Shown: positions 42,601-52,009 of the stretch, piece by piece
How the letters are laid out: each line of letters opens with the position of its first letter
Numbering within the stretch: position 1 is the first letter of the stretch
Assembly (NCBI GenBank): GCA_963712835.1
Contig: CAVQJJ010000007.1
Coordinates: 186,001 to 250,000 of the forward strand
Length of the DNA: 64,000 nucleotides
Source of the DNA: DATARH01 sp963712835
GTDB lineage: Bacteria > Pseudomonadota > Alphaproteobacteria > ATCC43930 > CGMCC-115725
Direction: 5' to 3'
Position numbers and translations under genes: made by a program
The notes under the pieces: model-generated
What the model was told of the DNA's origin: nothing
The model's database searches: none
Seen by the model: the letters and a program-made list of their open reading frames with translations, nothing else

Positions 42601-42849
42601 ATGAGAAGGATATTCGCCTATTTGTTTATCTTAATCGGTGCAAGTTCGGGATTTGGATGGCTTTATATGTTCGAATATTACGCGGCAACGAGCCCCGCAA
42701 CATCAGTACCCGGACATCACAAAATAATAGAAATGAGTAATCATGGGAATATATTTTATATTGATGAAAATCAAAGCCAGATACTATGGCACTTTACACT
42801 TGCGACCTTTGTTTTTCTTCCTATCGGCGGTATTTTTCTGAAAAAATGA
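42601..42849 (+). CDS. Hypothetical small membrane protein, two predicted membrane segments
   Basis: An 82-residue protein I do not recognise. It has a hydrophobic start, IFAYLFILIGASSGFGWLYM, a polar middle, and a hydrophobic end, FTLATFVFLPIGGIF followed by LKK. Codon use is markedly AT-rich (many Ile ATA and AAT codons), unlike the rest of the window. A run of ten C residues lies at 42858-42867, just after the stop. Between 42868 and 43148 I see nothing supportable. With its neighbour it probably arrived by horizontal transfer. Confidence 0.5.
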   Translation: MRRIFAYLFILIGASSGFGWLYMFEYYAATSPATSVPGHHKIIEMSNHGNIFYIDENQSQILWHFTLATFVFLPIGGIFLKK

Positions 42850-43148
42850 ACACGCGTCCCCCCCCCCATCGACGCCGCCGCAAACCATTACATCGATCGC
42901 TTTAGATCGCATTTCACGGATCAAATCATTTATTACAAACCCACAATTTTCGGACCCAGTGGCTTTGGTGGTGGTGCTGGCTTTTATATTAGTGGGAGCT
43001 GGCCCGTCATTCCCCACATCAGCTTCCAGGGAAGGCCGACCATTAGGCTCGCAACGAATAGGGTAATACTGCGCAAGCAGGAACCGTTGCCGGGTGTCCA
43101 TCATCCACCTTCGGAGCGCTTTTGGTTCAGCTTAGATAAGATCGCTGA

Positions 43149-43460
43149 AGCGTCAAGCAACTGCAACGCGAATTAAACATAAGCTACAAGAGCGCGCGGC
43201 TCATGTTTCATCGTGTGCGTGAGGCCATGTTGCAAGAGCCCTTGGCTGGAATGCTCGGCCAGGGCGGCGGCATTGTTGAACTCGACGAAACTTATGTGGG
43301 TGGCAAAAAACGCAACAATCTTCACGCTAATCGTATGGCCGACGCCGGACGCAAGACCGCCGTTATGACCTTGATTGACCGCGAGGGAGAGGCAAAAGCC
43401 GTCGTTGTGCCGAATACCCGCAAGGGTACGCTACAAGGTTACAAAGCCTATCGTGGATAA
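43149..43460 (+). pseudogene. Transposase remnant, IS1595 (ISXO2-like) family
   Basis: From 43149 the frame reads SVKQLQRELNISYKSARLMF, then HRVREAM, a helix-turn-helix region seen in ISXO2-like transposases. After this comes the family hallmark IVELDETYVGGKKRNN with the first catalytic Asp. The protein stops at 43460 after VVPNTRKGTLQGYKAYRG. Compared with an intact protein of about 300 residues, the N-terminal zinc part is missing. The join TLQG-YKAYRG also looks like an internal deletion just before the second catalytic Asp, and the rest is gone. I saw no terminal inverted repeats. It is a dead element. Confidence 0.8.
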
Positions 43461-43487
43461 ATCCGCTAACCATCGTGACCGAGCCGC

Positions 43488-45131
43488 CTACGACAACGTA
43501 AAGCCTTCGTAGCCGCGCGCCACGACATCCGCGCAGATCTTGCGATAGCGCACCATGCCACCGGCATAGGGCATGAACACCCGCGGCTTGCCGGGGATGT
43601 TGGCGCCCAGGTACCAGGAATGCTTGGCGAGCGGCAGCACGGTCTTGTGGGCCATTTCGTTGACCTCCGTGACCCATTTGTCGACCGCGTCGGCTCGCGC
43701 CTCGATGCGTTCGAGCCCGCTGTCATTCAGGTGCTTGATGCAGTCGGTGATCCAATCCGCGTGCTGCTCGATCGCGACCGGCATGTTGCACAGCACCGAC
43801 GGGCTGCCGGGGCCGGTGATCGTGAACAAATTCGGGAACCCCGCCACCTGCAGGCCGAGATAAGTGATCGGTCCCGCCTCCCACGCGTCCTTCAATGCCA
43901 CCGCGCCGCGCCCGCGAATATCCATGCGCAGCATCGGCCCGGTCATCGCATCGAAACCGGTGGCGAAGACGATGATGTCGACCGGATATTCGGCCTCGGT
44001 CGTGCAAATCCCGGCGCGGCTGATCCGCTCGATCGGCGCTCCGCGCAGATCGATCAGCGTGACGTTCGGCCGGTTGTAGGTCTCGAAGTAATTGGTATCG
44101 ATCGGCGGGCGCTTCGCCGCATAGGGATGGTCGATGTCGGAGAGGACCGCTGCGGTCTTGGGGTCTTTCACGATCGAGCGAATCTTGTGCTTGACGAAAT
44201 CCGCCGCGGTGTCGTTCGCGTTCTTGTCGGTCATCATGTCGTAGAACGCCGCGCGGAATTGCAGCCCGCCGCGCTCCCACGCCGCCTCGTAGATCTTCTC
44301 GCGCTCTTCGGCCGGGGTCTCGAGCGCGCGCCGGTCTTCAATCCGGAACCCCATGCCATTGATGGTTTCGCGCGTGATGTCGCGGATATCGCCGGCGTGG
44401 TCTTTGACGTACTGCTTGAACTCGGCGCTGAGCGGCGCGTTGCGGGCCGGCACCGAATAGTTCGCGGTGCGCTGGAACACGGTCAGATGCTTTGCCGAGG
44501 TGGCGATGACCGGCGCCGCCTGGATGCCGGTCGAGCCGGTGCCGATCATGCCGACCGTCTTGCCGGTGAAGTCGACCCCGTCATGCGGCCACTGGCCGGT
44601 GTGGTACCAGTCGCCGGCGAAATCTTCGAGCCCGGGGAATTTCGGCACGTTCGCGGTCGAGAGGCAGCCGACGGCAGTGATCAGGAACTTGGCGACGTAT
44701 GTCTCGCCGGCCTCGGTGCGCACCTGCCAGCGGTTCGCCGCCTCGTCATAGGCCGCGGCGACGACGCGGGTGTTGAACCGGATGCTGCGCTTCAGGTCGA
44801 ACCGGTCGGCGACGAAATTCAGGTAGCGCAGGATCTCGGCCTGGCCCGGATAACGTTCCGACCATTCCCATTCACGCATCAGCTCGGGCGAGAACGTGTA
44901 CCAGTAGACATGGCTTTCGGAGTCGCAGCGCGCCCCAGGGTACCGGTTCCAATACCAGGTGCCACCGACCCCGCCGCCCGCCTCCAGCGCCTCCGCCGAC
45001 AAGCCGAGCCGGTCGCGCAGGCAAAGGAGCTGATAGAGCCCCGCGAACCCGGCGCCGATCACCAGCGCGTCGAGCTCGATCGTCCCGCTGCGCGCGTCAC
45101 TCGCATGAACCATCGTATCGTGTGGCATCAC
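43488..45131 (-). CDS. Flavin-containing monooxygenase, Baeyer-Villiger type
   Basis: A 547-residue FAD/NADPH monooxygenase. The FAD-binding motif is ALVIGAGFAGLYQLLCLRD, the Baeyer-Villiger fingerprint is FAGDWYHTGQWP (F-x-G-x3-H-x3-W), and the NADPH Rossmann motif is VGMIGTGSTGIQAAP. GTWYWNRYPGARCDSESHVY is characteristic of the cyclohexanone/phenylacetone monooxygenase group. It inserts oxygen next to a ketone to give an ester or lactone. ATG positions at 45131, 45128 and 45113 are possible; the core is unaffected. It follows the D-aminoacylase-like gene on the same strand after 30 bp. Confidence 0.94.
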   Translation of the reverse strand: MMPHDTMVHASDARSGTIELDALVIGAGFAGLYQLLCLRDRLGLSAEALEAGGGVGGTWYWNRYPGARCDSESHVYWYTFSPELMREWEWSERYPGQAEILRYLNFVADRFDLKRSIRFNTRVVAAAYDEAANRWQVRTEAGETYVAKFLITAVGCLSTANVPKFPGLEDFAGDWYHTGQWPHDGVDFTGKTVGMIGTGSTGIQAAPVIATSAKHLTVFQRTANYSVPARNAPLSAEFKQYVKDHAGDIRDITRETINGMGFRIEDRRALETPAEEREKIYEAAWERGGLQFRAAFYDMMTDKNANDTAADFVKHKIRSIVKDPKTAAVLSDIDHPYAAKRPPIDTNYFETYNRPNVTLIDLRGAPIERISRAGICTTEAEYPVDIIVFATGFDAMTGPMLRMDIRGRGAVALKDAWEAGPITYLGLQVAGFPNLFTITGPGSPSVLCNMPVAIEQHADWITDCIKHLNDSGLERIEARADAVDKWVTEVNEMAHKTVLPLAKHSWYLGANIPGKPRVFMPYAGGMVRYRKICADVVARGYEGFTLS

Positions 45132-45161
45132 TCAACCTATTGAAACAATTTGCATCTGCTT

Positions 45162-46880
45162 CTAACGACCCGCCCGCACCAGGCGGCCGGGGCGGGCGCC
45201 GGTCTCCTCACTGTTCTCGAAAACCGGGGTTCCGGCGACGAGGGTCGCGCGGTAGCCGTCGACGCGCTGCACGAGGCGGCGGCCGCCGGCGGGCAGGTCG
45301 TGGACGATCTCGGGCTGGTGCAGGCGCAGCCGATTGAAGTCGATGACGTTGACGTCGGCGCGCAGGCCGGGTTTGAGCCGCCCGCGGTCGTGGAAGCCGA
45401 AGAAATCGGCGGTCTCGCTGGTCTGCATCTTCACCAGCTGCGGCAGCGGTAGGCCGGGGCCGCGCTTGCGATCGCGCGCCCAGTGGCTGAGCATGTAGCT
45501 CGGCAGGCCGGCATCGACGATCTGGCCGCAATGCGCGCCGCCGTCGCCAAGGCCGAGCAGCGTGCCGGGATCGACCAGCAGCTGGCGGATCTGCTCGTGA
45601 TCGCCATGGACGTAGCCGACGACCGGGAAGAAGAGGAAATGGTCCTCGCCCTCGGTCAGGTAGTCGTAGGCGACTTCCTGCGGCGTCAGGTTGCCGCGCG
45701 CGGCGATGGCGGCGATGCTCTTCTCCGGCGCCGGCTCGTAATCCGGGGTCGCGCCGGCCATCACGAACATGCGGTCCCAGCGCGTCGCGACAAAGCGGAT
45801 GAACTGGCCCTGCCGATTGAGCTCGGCCTCGGACGGCGGCTCGGCGAGGATCGCGGCGCGCATCTCGGGGTCGCGCAGCCGCGCCCAGCGCTCCGCCGCC
45901 GGCAGGGTATCGAGCGCGCGATATGCCGGGCGGAAGGTGAATGGGTTCATCGAGGTGTTGTGGCCGAGGATGACGCCCACCGGCCGGCCGGCCACCTGGG
46001 CGGTGATGCTGGCGCCTTGGGCGCGGGCGGCGTGAACGCCGGTCATCAACCGCTTCCAGCGCTCCGGGTCTGTCGGCCGGTCGGTCAGGAGGAACCACAC
46101 CGGGCGGCGCGTCTCCTTCGACAGCTTGGTCATCCAGGCGAGCTCGCGCGCTTCGTCCATGAAATCGCTGTTCATGCCAAATGCGCCGCGGCCGACGCTG
46201 CCGAGCGCCCGGCCGATACCGAACAGCTCAGCCTCCTCGGCGAAATGGCCGGGGACGAGCTCACCGGTCTTGGTCTTGTGCGAATAGGTGCGCGACGTGG
46301 TGAAGCCGAACGCACCCGCCGCGAGCGCCGCCTCGGTTAGCCGGTTCATCTCGGCGATGTCATCCGGTGTGGCGGCTTCGCGGTTGATGGCGCGCTCGCC
46401 CATCACATAGACGCGTAGCGGATGATGCGGAATCTGTGCGGCGACATCGATCGTACGCGGCATGCGGTCGAGCGCGTCGAGAAAGTCCGGAAAGCTCTCC
46501 CACTCCCAGTTCAGCCCTTCGTGCAGCGCCGTGCCGGGAATATCTTCGACCGCTTCCATGAGGTCGATGAGGCCGGTGCGATGCTCCCTGCGCACCGGGG
46601 CGAAGCCGACACCGCAATTGCCGAAGAGGATCGTCGTGACGCCATGCCAGGATGACGGCGCCAGCACCGGGTCCCAGGTCGCCTGACCATCGTAATGGGT
46701 ATGAACATCGACCCAGCCGGGGGTAACGAGCAGGCCATTCGCATCGATTTCGCGCGCGCCCACGCCCGCCTTGCCGCCAACTTCCGTCAGCTTGCCGCCG
46801 TCGATCGCGATATCGCCGGCAAAGGCTTCGGCGCCGGTGCCGTCGAGGATCGTGCCGCCGCGAATGACGATGTCGTGCAT
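45162..46880 (-). CDS. N-acyl-D-amino-acid deacylase family amidohydrolase
   Basis: A 572-residue amidohydrolase of the D-aminoacylase/dihydroorotase type. It starts MHDIVIRGGTILDGTGAEAF, and the metal site is TPGWVDVHTHYDGQATWDPV with the HxH pair. The Cys-containing ILFGNCGVGFAPVR is typical of D-aminoacylases, and GDGGAHCGQIVDAGLPS gives the late Asp. It would hydrolyse N-acyl-D-amino acids or related cyclic amides; the true substrate is unknown. The Baeyer-Villiger enzyme follows on the same strand, suggesting one catabolic transcript. Confidence 0.92.
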   Translation of the reverse strand: MHDIVIRGGTILDGTGAEAFAGDIAIDGGKLTEVGGKAGVGAREIDANGLLVTPGWVDVHTHYDGQATWDPVLAPSSWHGVTTILFGNCGVGFAPVRREHRTGLIDLMEAVEDIPGTALHEGLNWEWESFPDFLDALDRMPRTIDVAAQIPHHPLRVYVMGERAINREAATPDDIAEMNRLTEAALAAGAFGFTTSRTYSHKTKTGELVPGHFAEEAELFGIGRALGSVGRGAFGMNSDFMDEARELAWMTKLSKETRRPVWFLLTDRPTDPERWKRLMTGVHAARAQGASITAQVAGRPVGVILGHNTSMNPFTFRPAYRALDTLPAAERWARLRDPEMRAAILAEPPSEAELNRQGQFIRFVATRWDRMFVMAGATPDYEPAPEKSIAAIAARGNLTPQEVAYDYLTEGEDHFLFFPVVGYVHGDHEQIRQLLVDPGTLLGLGDGGAHCGQIVDAGLPSYMLSHWARDRKRGPGLPLPQLVKMQTSETADFFGFHDRGRLKPGLRADVNVIDFNRLRLHQPEIVHDLPAGGRRLVQRVDGYRATLVAGTPVFENSEETGARPGRLVRAGR

Positions 46881-47177
46881 GGTTTCGTCCCGAAAGTATG
46901 CTTACCTTACTACCCATAGCATGCGCTCTCGGCGGTGATCCCGCAATCGCAGGCGCCCCGCGATGCACCGGGGGGCGGCATGACCTGCACGCAAGTCGGA
47001 GCGTGGAGGTATTCCTGGAATGCGGCCGCCGCCTCGTGATACCGGGAGGCCAAGCACCGTGATTCTGGAGATGATCGACCGACCATGACCGGGTTCCCCG
47101 ACGCTGCCGCCTGGCGCGACGCCTGTGCCGCCGACGCGGTTCTCGGCACGTGGGCCGGGCCGTGGCCCACGTGTAAG

Positions 47178-47468
47178 ATGGTGGGACGTGACGCCCAGGC
47201 GGTGGCGACGTTGCTGGTCGAGCTGGGCCGGCGCACAGCGCTTGCCGGCAACAACTACTTTCGCGCCCGCGCCTATCTGCGCGCCGCCGACAGCCTTTTG
47301 GCCCTACCGGAACCGCCGGAGCGGGTGATCGCGGAAAACCGGCTGCGGCAGCTCCCCGGCATCGGCGAGACGATCGCGAACGAGCGGCGGGTTGAAATCC
47401 GGCCGTCGATGGGTGCTGGTCTTCGACCGTCCGGCGCTACACGGTCGGGGGGCGGCGCGTCCCGTTAG
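47178..47468 (+). pseudogene. Truncated polX (DNA polymerase X family), N-terminal fragment only
   Basis: From ATG 47178 the frame reads GRDAQAVATLLVELGRRTAL, then YFRARAYLRAADSLLALPEP and RLRQLPGIGETIA, the N-terminal DNA-binding domain of bacterial PolX with its helix-hairpin-helix GIG. After IANERR the similarity ends and the frame drifts into unrelated residues up to a stop at 47468. The polymerase and PHP exonuclease parts, about 450 residues, are missing. It ends against the kinase gene stop. A deletion that removed most of polX is the simplest reading. The gap 46881-47177 shows nothing else. Confidence 0.75.
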
Positions 47469-50059
47469 GCCGCTTCGGTCATTTCGCGTTGGAGGGCGAG
47501 GACCGTGCGCTCGAACTCGATATGGATGCGTCGCAGACTTGTCTGGGCGTCGCTAATGCGGTCTGCCGATGCATTGTCTTCAAGCTCGTTGAACGCCTGC
47601 GCCAATTCGGTTGCGCCGATATTGCGCGAGGCGGATTTGAGCTTGTGAGCGATGCCGGCGATCCTGTCTGGAGCGTTTCCTTCAATTGCGAGCGCCAAGT
47701 CGGCCAAGTCTTTCGGTACCGTTTCAAGGAAAAGGCGGGCCACCTTATCGAGCAGCCCCGAACCGTTTGCGCCGGGCGCGTGCTTCAATGCCTGAATTGC
47801 CTTCAAATCGAGCGCGGCCGGCTCCTCCACCGCTTCCGAGATCGCTGGCTGCCGTGCTTGCGCCGAAGCGTTATTGGGCCGGCCGATCGTCCAGCGTTCG
47901 ATCATCCGGTACAAATCGGCAGGCTCGAACGGCTTCGTCAGGCAATCGTCCATTCCGGCGGCCAGGCAACGCTCGCGATCGGTCGTCGAGGCTAAAGCGG
48001 TGAGCGCGATGATTGCAACGCGCCGGCCGGAGCCCTTTGCGGCTTCTCGTTCGCGAACCTGTCGGGCTGCTTCGAAACCATCCATCCCCGGCATTTGGCA
48101 ATCCATCACGATCACGTCGTAATCATGCCCATCGAACGCGACCAATGCCTCGTCGCCGCTGCTCACGGCGTCAACCACACAGCCAAACGACATGAGGTGT
48201 TCGCGCGCGATTTCCTGGTTGATCGGGCTATCTTCAGCAAGGAGAGCGCGGCGGTTAAGCGCGGGCCATGGCGCTGTTGCCTCGCCCGCCGCGACAAACC
48301 GGGATATCCGCGTAACACCGCCACGCGCGAGCCGATTTGCCGTCAGAAGATTGCCGACCTGCTCACGAAAATCAGCTTCGCGCAGGGGCTTCGCCAAGCT
48401 TGCGACGTTTTCGAGATCGGCGTCGACCGCAGAAAAGGCAGCTGGCCCCAATTGGGTGAGAATCACCACCGGCAGGCTTGTTGTCTCGGGATTCGCTCTG
48501 ATCCGTTTGACGAGATCGCCACCGCTCATCCCGGGCGTCACGGCATCGAAGATCGCGAGGTCGTACGGGCGCCCCGACCACCCGGCAAGCGACAATGCCT
48601 GTAACGCGGCATCGCCCAATTCCGCATTCGTGGCGGCGATGCGCAATTTGGACAGGTAGTATTGGATCAGCTTGCGGCTTGCCTCGCTATCGTCGACCAC
48701 AAGGGCTCGCTTTCCCTCGAAGGAAATCGGAAGACCCGCCGTCGCCCGCTCCGCAGGTTTTGCGACGGCTAAGGTAAGCTCTACCCGAAACAGCGACCCA
48801 CGGCCGACTTCGCTTTCGACCTCGATGCGCCCGCCCATGATTTTGACGAGCTGCTGGACGATCGAAAGTCCGAGACCCGTGCCCTCAAATCTCCGGTTCG
48901 TACTGCCGTCAACCTGGCGGAAGGCATCAAAGATCCCCTTGATCGCCTCCTTCGGAATGCCGATCCCGGTGTCTCGAATATCGAAGCGTATGCGGGCGAG
49001 TTCGTTGCTCATGCCCATCGGCAGAGCTTCAATCCGCAGCGCGACATCGCCCTGGTTTGTGAACTTGATCGCGTTTCCCACCAGATTGACCAAGACCTGC
49101 CGAATCCGCGCGATGTCGCCTCGGACGAGCCGCGGCACCGAATCGGCGACGACATAGGTCAGCTCGATTCCCTGCTTCTGAGCCGACTCCGCCAGCAAGT
49201 TCGCGACGTCGTCCGCGCAAGCCCGAAGATCCATCGTGCTGATGTCGAGGGTCAATTCCCCGGCTTCGATCTTCGAGAAATCGAGCAGATCGTTGATGAT
49301 CGTCAACAGCGCCCGTGCGGACTGCCGGATGACCGTCGCGAAATGTTCCTGACGCGGCGCGAGACCGGTCTGCCGAAGAAGATCGACCATGCCGATGACG
49401 CCGTTCATCGGGGTCCGAATCTCGTGGCTCATGTTGGCCAAGAATTGCGATTTGGTGCGGTTGGCCGCATCGGCCAGCTCTTTTGCCGCGACAAGTTCCT
49501 GCTCGGTCTTGTGACGGCGCGCGATCTCGTTCTTGAGCTGCTCGTTGTTTTCGGCCAGCTCGGCCGTACGCTCGGCAACCAGTTTATCGAGGCTGACCTT
49601 GTATTTTTCCAGCTCTCGTTCCCGCGTTTCCAGCTTAACCAAAGCGAAATGAAGTTTTGCGTTGGTGTCCGTCAGCTTTGATCTATCGCCCGAAATCTTC
49701 TTGTGCACCGCTGAGAGCGCCCGCAGCGCTCGAGATATCTCGTCACAACCGTCTGCCACGATCGTGGTGTCGAATCTGTCCTCGGCAATAGCCGTGGCAG
49801 TCGCCGCGACCCGCCACAGTCGAGCCAAAATCGATCGACTTGTGGTGAAAAGGACCAACCCGGCCAAGGCCACAGCAATGATCAAAATCACGCAGGCGAC
49901 ATAAAAGTTTTCCGTCAATCCGGTCGCAGCCGACCGATAGGCGGTAGCGCTCGAGTTCGAACTGTTCGGCCATTCCGGCCAGCACGCGATCGATGCCGCT
50001 GGGATCGGGTTTTTCTCCTGGCGTTTGCGCGAGCTTGAGGAGCCTGGCCTGCGCGTCAA
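47465..50059 (-). CDS. Hybrid sensor histidine kinase with two receivers and HPt (main frame of a frameshifted gene)
   Basis: Meaningful sequence begins near 49950 (SATAYRSAATGLTENFYVA). It continues with a membrane segment (VILIIAVALAGLVLF), a HAMP-like linker and a coiled coil. The HisKA H-box follows (FLANMSHEIRTPMNGVIG), then an ATPase domain with N-box LVGNAIKFT, G1 DTGIGIP and G2 GTGLGLSI. Receiver 1 has Asp in LAIFDAVTPGMSG, receiver 2 in VIVMDCQMPGMDG, and an HPt domain has His in GIAHKLKSASRNIGA. The frame is open up to 50059, but those first 35-40 codons are out-of-frame noise over the true N-terminus. The first membrane segment and sensor part are in another frame (next entry). The layout matches BarA/TorS-like phosphorelay kinases. 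Confidence 0.88.
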   Translation of the reverse strand: MTRRPGSSSSRKRQEKNPIPAASIACWPEWPNSSNSSATAYRSAATGLTENFYVACVILIIAVALAGLVLFTTSRSILARLWRVAATATAIAEDRFDTTIVADGCDEISRALRALSAVHKKISGDRSKLTDTNAKLHFALVKLETRERELEKYKVSLDKLVAERTAELAENNEQLKNEIARRHKTEQELVAAKELADAANRTKSQFLANMSHEIRTPMNGVIGMVDLLRQTGLAPRQEHFATVIRQSARALLTIINDLLDFSKIEAGELTLDISTMDLRACADDVANLLAESAQKQGIELTYVVADSVPRLVRGDIARIRQVLVNLVGNAIKFTNQGDVALRIEALPMGMSNELARIRFDIRDTGIGIPKEAIKGIFDAFRQVDGSTNRRFEGTGLGLSIVQQLVKIMGGRIEVESEVGRGSLFRVELTLAVAKPAERATAGLPISFEGKRALVVDDSEASRKLIQYYLSKLRIAATNAELGDAALQALSLAGWSGRPYDLAIFDAVTPGMSGGDLVKRIRANPETTSLPVVILTQLGPAAFSAVDADLENVASLAKPLREADFREQVGNLLTANRLARGGVTRISRFVAAGEATAPWPALNRRALLAEDSPINQEIAREHLMSFGCVVDAVSSGDEALVAFDGHDYDVIVMDCQMPGMDGFEAARQVREREAAKGSGRRVAIIALTALASTTDRERCLAAGMDDCLTKPFEPADLYRMIERWTIGRPNNASAQARQPAISEAVEEPAALDLKAIQALKHAPGANGSGLLDKVARLFLETVPKDLADLALAIEGNAPDRIAGIAHKLKSASRNIGATELAQAFNELEDNASADRISDAQTSLRRIHIEFERTVLALQREMTEAA

Positions 50060-50399
50060 CCACCGCCGCGCGCATTCTTGCGGCCGCTTCTCGCGCCTTT
50101 GCGGGCGATGCCGGCGCCACGGACGCGTCGATGTCGCCTAACAATCCATCCATTTCACGTTGAACACCCGCGGCGAGCGGGGAGAAATCGCCGCCGTCCG
50201 GTCGGGCGAGCTCCGCTACCGTCCGGCGCGTCTCGCTAACGGCGGTTTCATTTCTGTTTTTGAAATCGAACGCGAGCTGATCGAGACGGCTGCCAGTCGT
50301 CCAATATGACCAACCGATAACGAAGATCACCGCGACAAGAGCCAGGTGGCATCCGGTTAATCTGCCGCGAACGGAGTTTGATATCGTTGATATCTTCAT
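49920..50399 (-). pseudogene. N-terminal sensor part of the hybrid kinase, out of frame with the rest
   Basis: From ATG 50399 the frame reads MKISTISNSVRGRLTGCHLA, a membrane segment (LALVAVIFVIGWSYW) and a periplasmic-like helical region ending MAEQFELERYRLS near 49940. Then it departs from the kinase, which continues in the frame one base further along. Skipping one base anywhere between about 49905 and 49950 joins both halves into one normal receptor kinase of about 965 residues with two membrane segments. Either the gene is frameshifted or the sequence has a one-base error. It starts 23 bp after the stop of the upstream receiver-kinase gene. Confidence 0.75.
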
Positions 50400-50422
50400 C
50401 TGCAGACGAGGACCACGGCGCG

Positions 50423-51595
50423 CTAGACGCTGGCGTCCTCAAACTCGCAGCAGGTGATCATCCGCTCGGCGGGCAGGGTCAAGGTCACGGTCGTGCCGGC
50501 GCCCGGCCGGCTTTCGAACTCAAGAGACCCGCCATGCAGCTTTGTCATTGCCAGCGCGAGCGGGACGCCGAGACCCGTTCCCTCGTATCGCTTGGTCAGG
50601 ACATCCTCCAGTTGCACGAACGGCTGCTGGATTTGCGGGATCTGCTCGGGCGCCATCCCGATGCCCGTGTCTCGAACGATGACGCTCATCCCCCCTTCCG
50701 CATTGCGTTCGACGCGCACGTGGATTTCGCCGTGAGGCGGCGTGAACTTGACGGCATTGGACAGCAGATTGATCAGTATCTGCTTGAGGCGGACCGCGTC
50801 GGCCCTGACCTGCGGGATAGCGTCGCCAAACGATACGGAGAGCTCGATCTTGCAATTGGCGGCACGCTTCGACACCAGGAGGGTCGAAGCACGAACCACA
50901 GGTGCGATTTCAAAAATTTCCTCGTTGAGCTCCGTCATGCCGGCTTCGACCCTCGATAGGTCGAGAATGTCGGTCACGATTTGGAGTAAGTGGGTGCCGC
51001 TTTCGTGAATATGCTCGGCGTATTCCATGCTCGATGACAGGGTCAATTTGCCGGATCGCATAAAATCCGAAAACCCGATGATCGCGTTGAGGGGCGTTCG
51101 CAATTCATGGCTCATATTCGCCAAAAAGGCCGATTTAGCTTGGCTCGCCGTTTCCGCCAAACGCAGCGCCCCACGGGTGTTCTGTTCGATCGAACTCAAT
51201 CTAAGGGTGAATTTGACGCGATACGCCAACAGCGACCACGCCATGGGTTTGACCAGGAAATCCGTTGCCCCGGCGGCAAATGCGCGCTCGATGGAGTCTT
51301 CGTCCTCCAGCGCGGTGACCACCAGAACCGGCGTGTGCATAAGATCGGGGTCGGACCGGACCAGACGGCAAACATCGAAGCCGTCGATGCCTGGCATCAA
51401 GACGTCCAACATGATGAGATCGGGCCGTTCCCTGCGGGCACAGGGCAAACAATCCTCCCCGCAGGCAACCTCAAATACCTCGAAGCCCGCCGCTTCGAGG
51501 TAGGCTCGTGCGGTCATCCGTTGTGTCGCCTCGTCATCGACGATCAAGACGGTCGGACGCGACGTCCCTCGCCCTTCGCTAAAGCGTGACAAGTT
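50423..51595 (-). CDS. Receiver-histidine kinase (REC-HisKA-HATPase), cytoplasmic
   Basis: A kinase of about 390 residues. The receiver (about 12-130) has VLIVDDEATQ, Asp in LIMLDVLMPGIDG and Lys in DFLVKPMAWS. HisKA follows with FLANMSHELRTPLNAIIGFS, then the ATPase domain with N-box LLSNAVKFT, DTGIGM and GTGLGVPL. There is no membrane segment, so it receives its signal from another kinase or partner. The start is unclear: TTG 51595 with a nearby GAGG places the receiver at the N-terminus, while the frame stays open to 51823 (GTG 51718, ATG 51793) over unconserved sequence. The next gene is the frameshifted hybrid kinase, so both probably form one phosphorelay operon. Confidence 0.87.
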   Translation of the reverse strand, partial: NLSRFSEGRGTSRPTVLIVDDEATQRMTARAYLEAAGFEVFEVACGEDCLPCARRERPDLIMLDVLMPGIDGFDVCRLVRSDPDLMHTPVLVVTALEDEDSIERAFAAGATDFLVKPMAWSLLAYRVKFTLRLSSIEQNTRGALRLAETASQAKSAFLANMSHELRTPLNAIIGFSDFMRSGKLTLSSSMEYAEHIHESGTHLLQIVTDILDLSRVEAGMTELNEEIFEIAPVVRASTLLVSKRAANCKIELSVSFGDAIPQVRADAVRLKQILINLLSNAVKFTPPHGEIHVRVERNAEGGMSVIVRDTGIGMAPEQIPQIQQPFVQLEDVLTKRYEGTGLGVPLALAMTKLHGGSLEFESRPGAGTTVTLTLPAERMITCCEFEDASV

Positions 51596-52009
51596 CGAAC
51601 CTCGTTCTTGCGGCGAGGGTAAATTCGACGTGATTGCTGTGTTTTTCCTTAACGCCGGTCGCTTTTTGTTACGCTGTTGGCTGGTCGAACGTGCTTTTTC
51701 AGGCACGGGTGTGGTGACGGAGCCATCACGCCGTGGGCCCCGATTCCCCGGGTCGGAACCGAAGGTCGGTTGCTTGCGGCAGAGCGGCTTCATGCGGCCC
51801 TGTGTCTGGCGGGGCCGCGACAAGCCTGTTAGTGGGAATTCCGCGCGGCGGCGGAAGAGCGCCGTTAACGGTCATCGATCCCGAGCCTTCTTTGGAAGAA
51901 GGCCATCCAACAGCTCTCATCCCAAAATGGAAACTGGGCTGGTGTTATTCGTATTGTCGAGTTGGATCAAAAAGCCGCGCCAAAGTATTTATCCATGGGG
52001 GCGGATGCC

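Noticed and set aside
42784..43104. A 106-codon minus-strand ORF in the tRNA island
   Set aside because: It crosses the C-run and the end of the small membrane gene, has no ribosome site I can support and no recognisable pattern.
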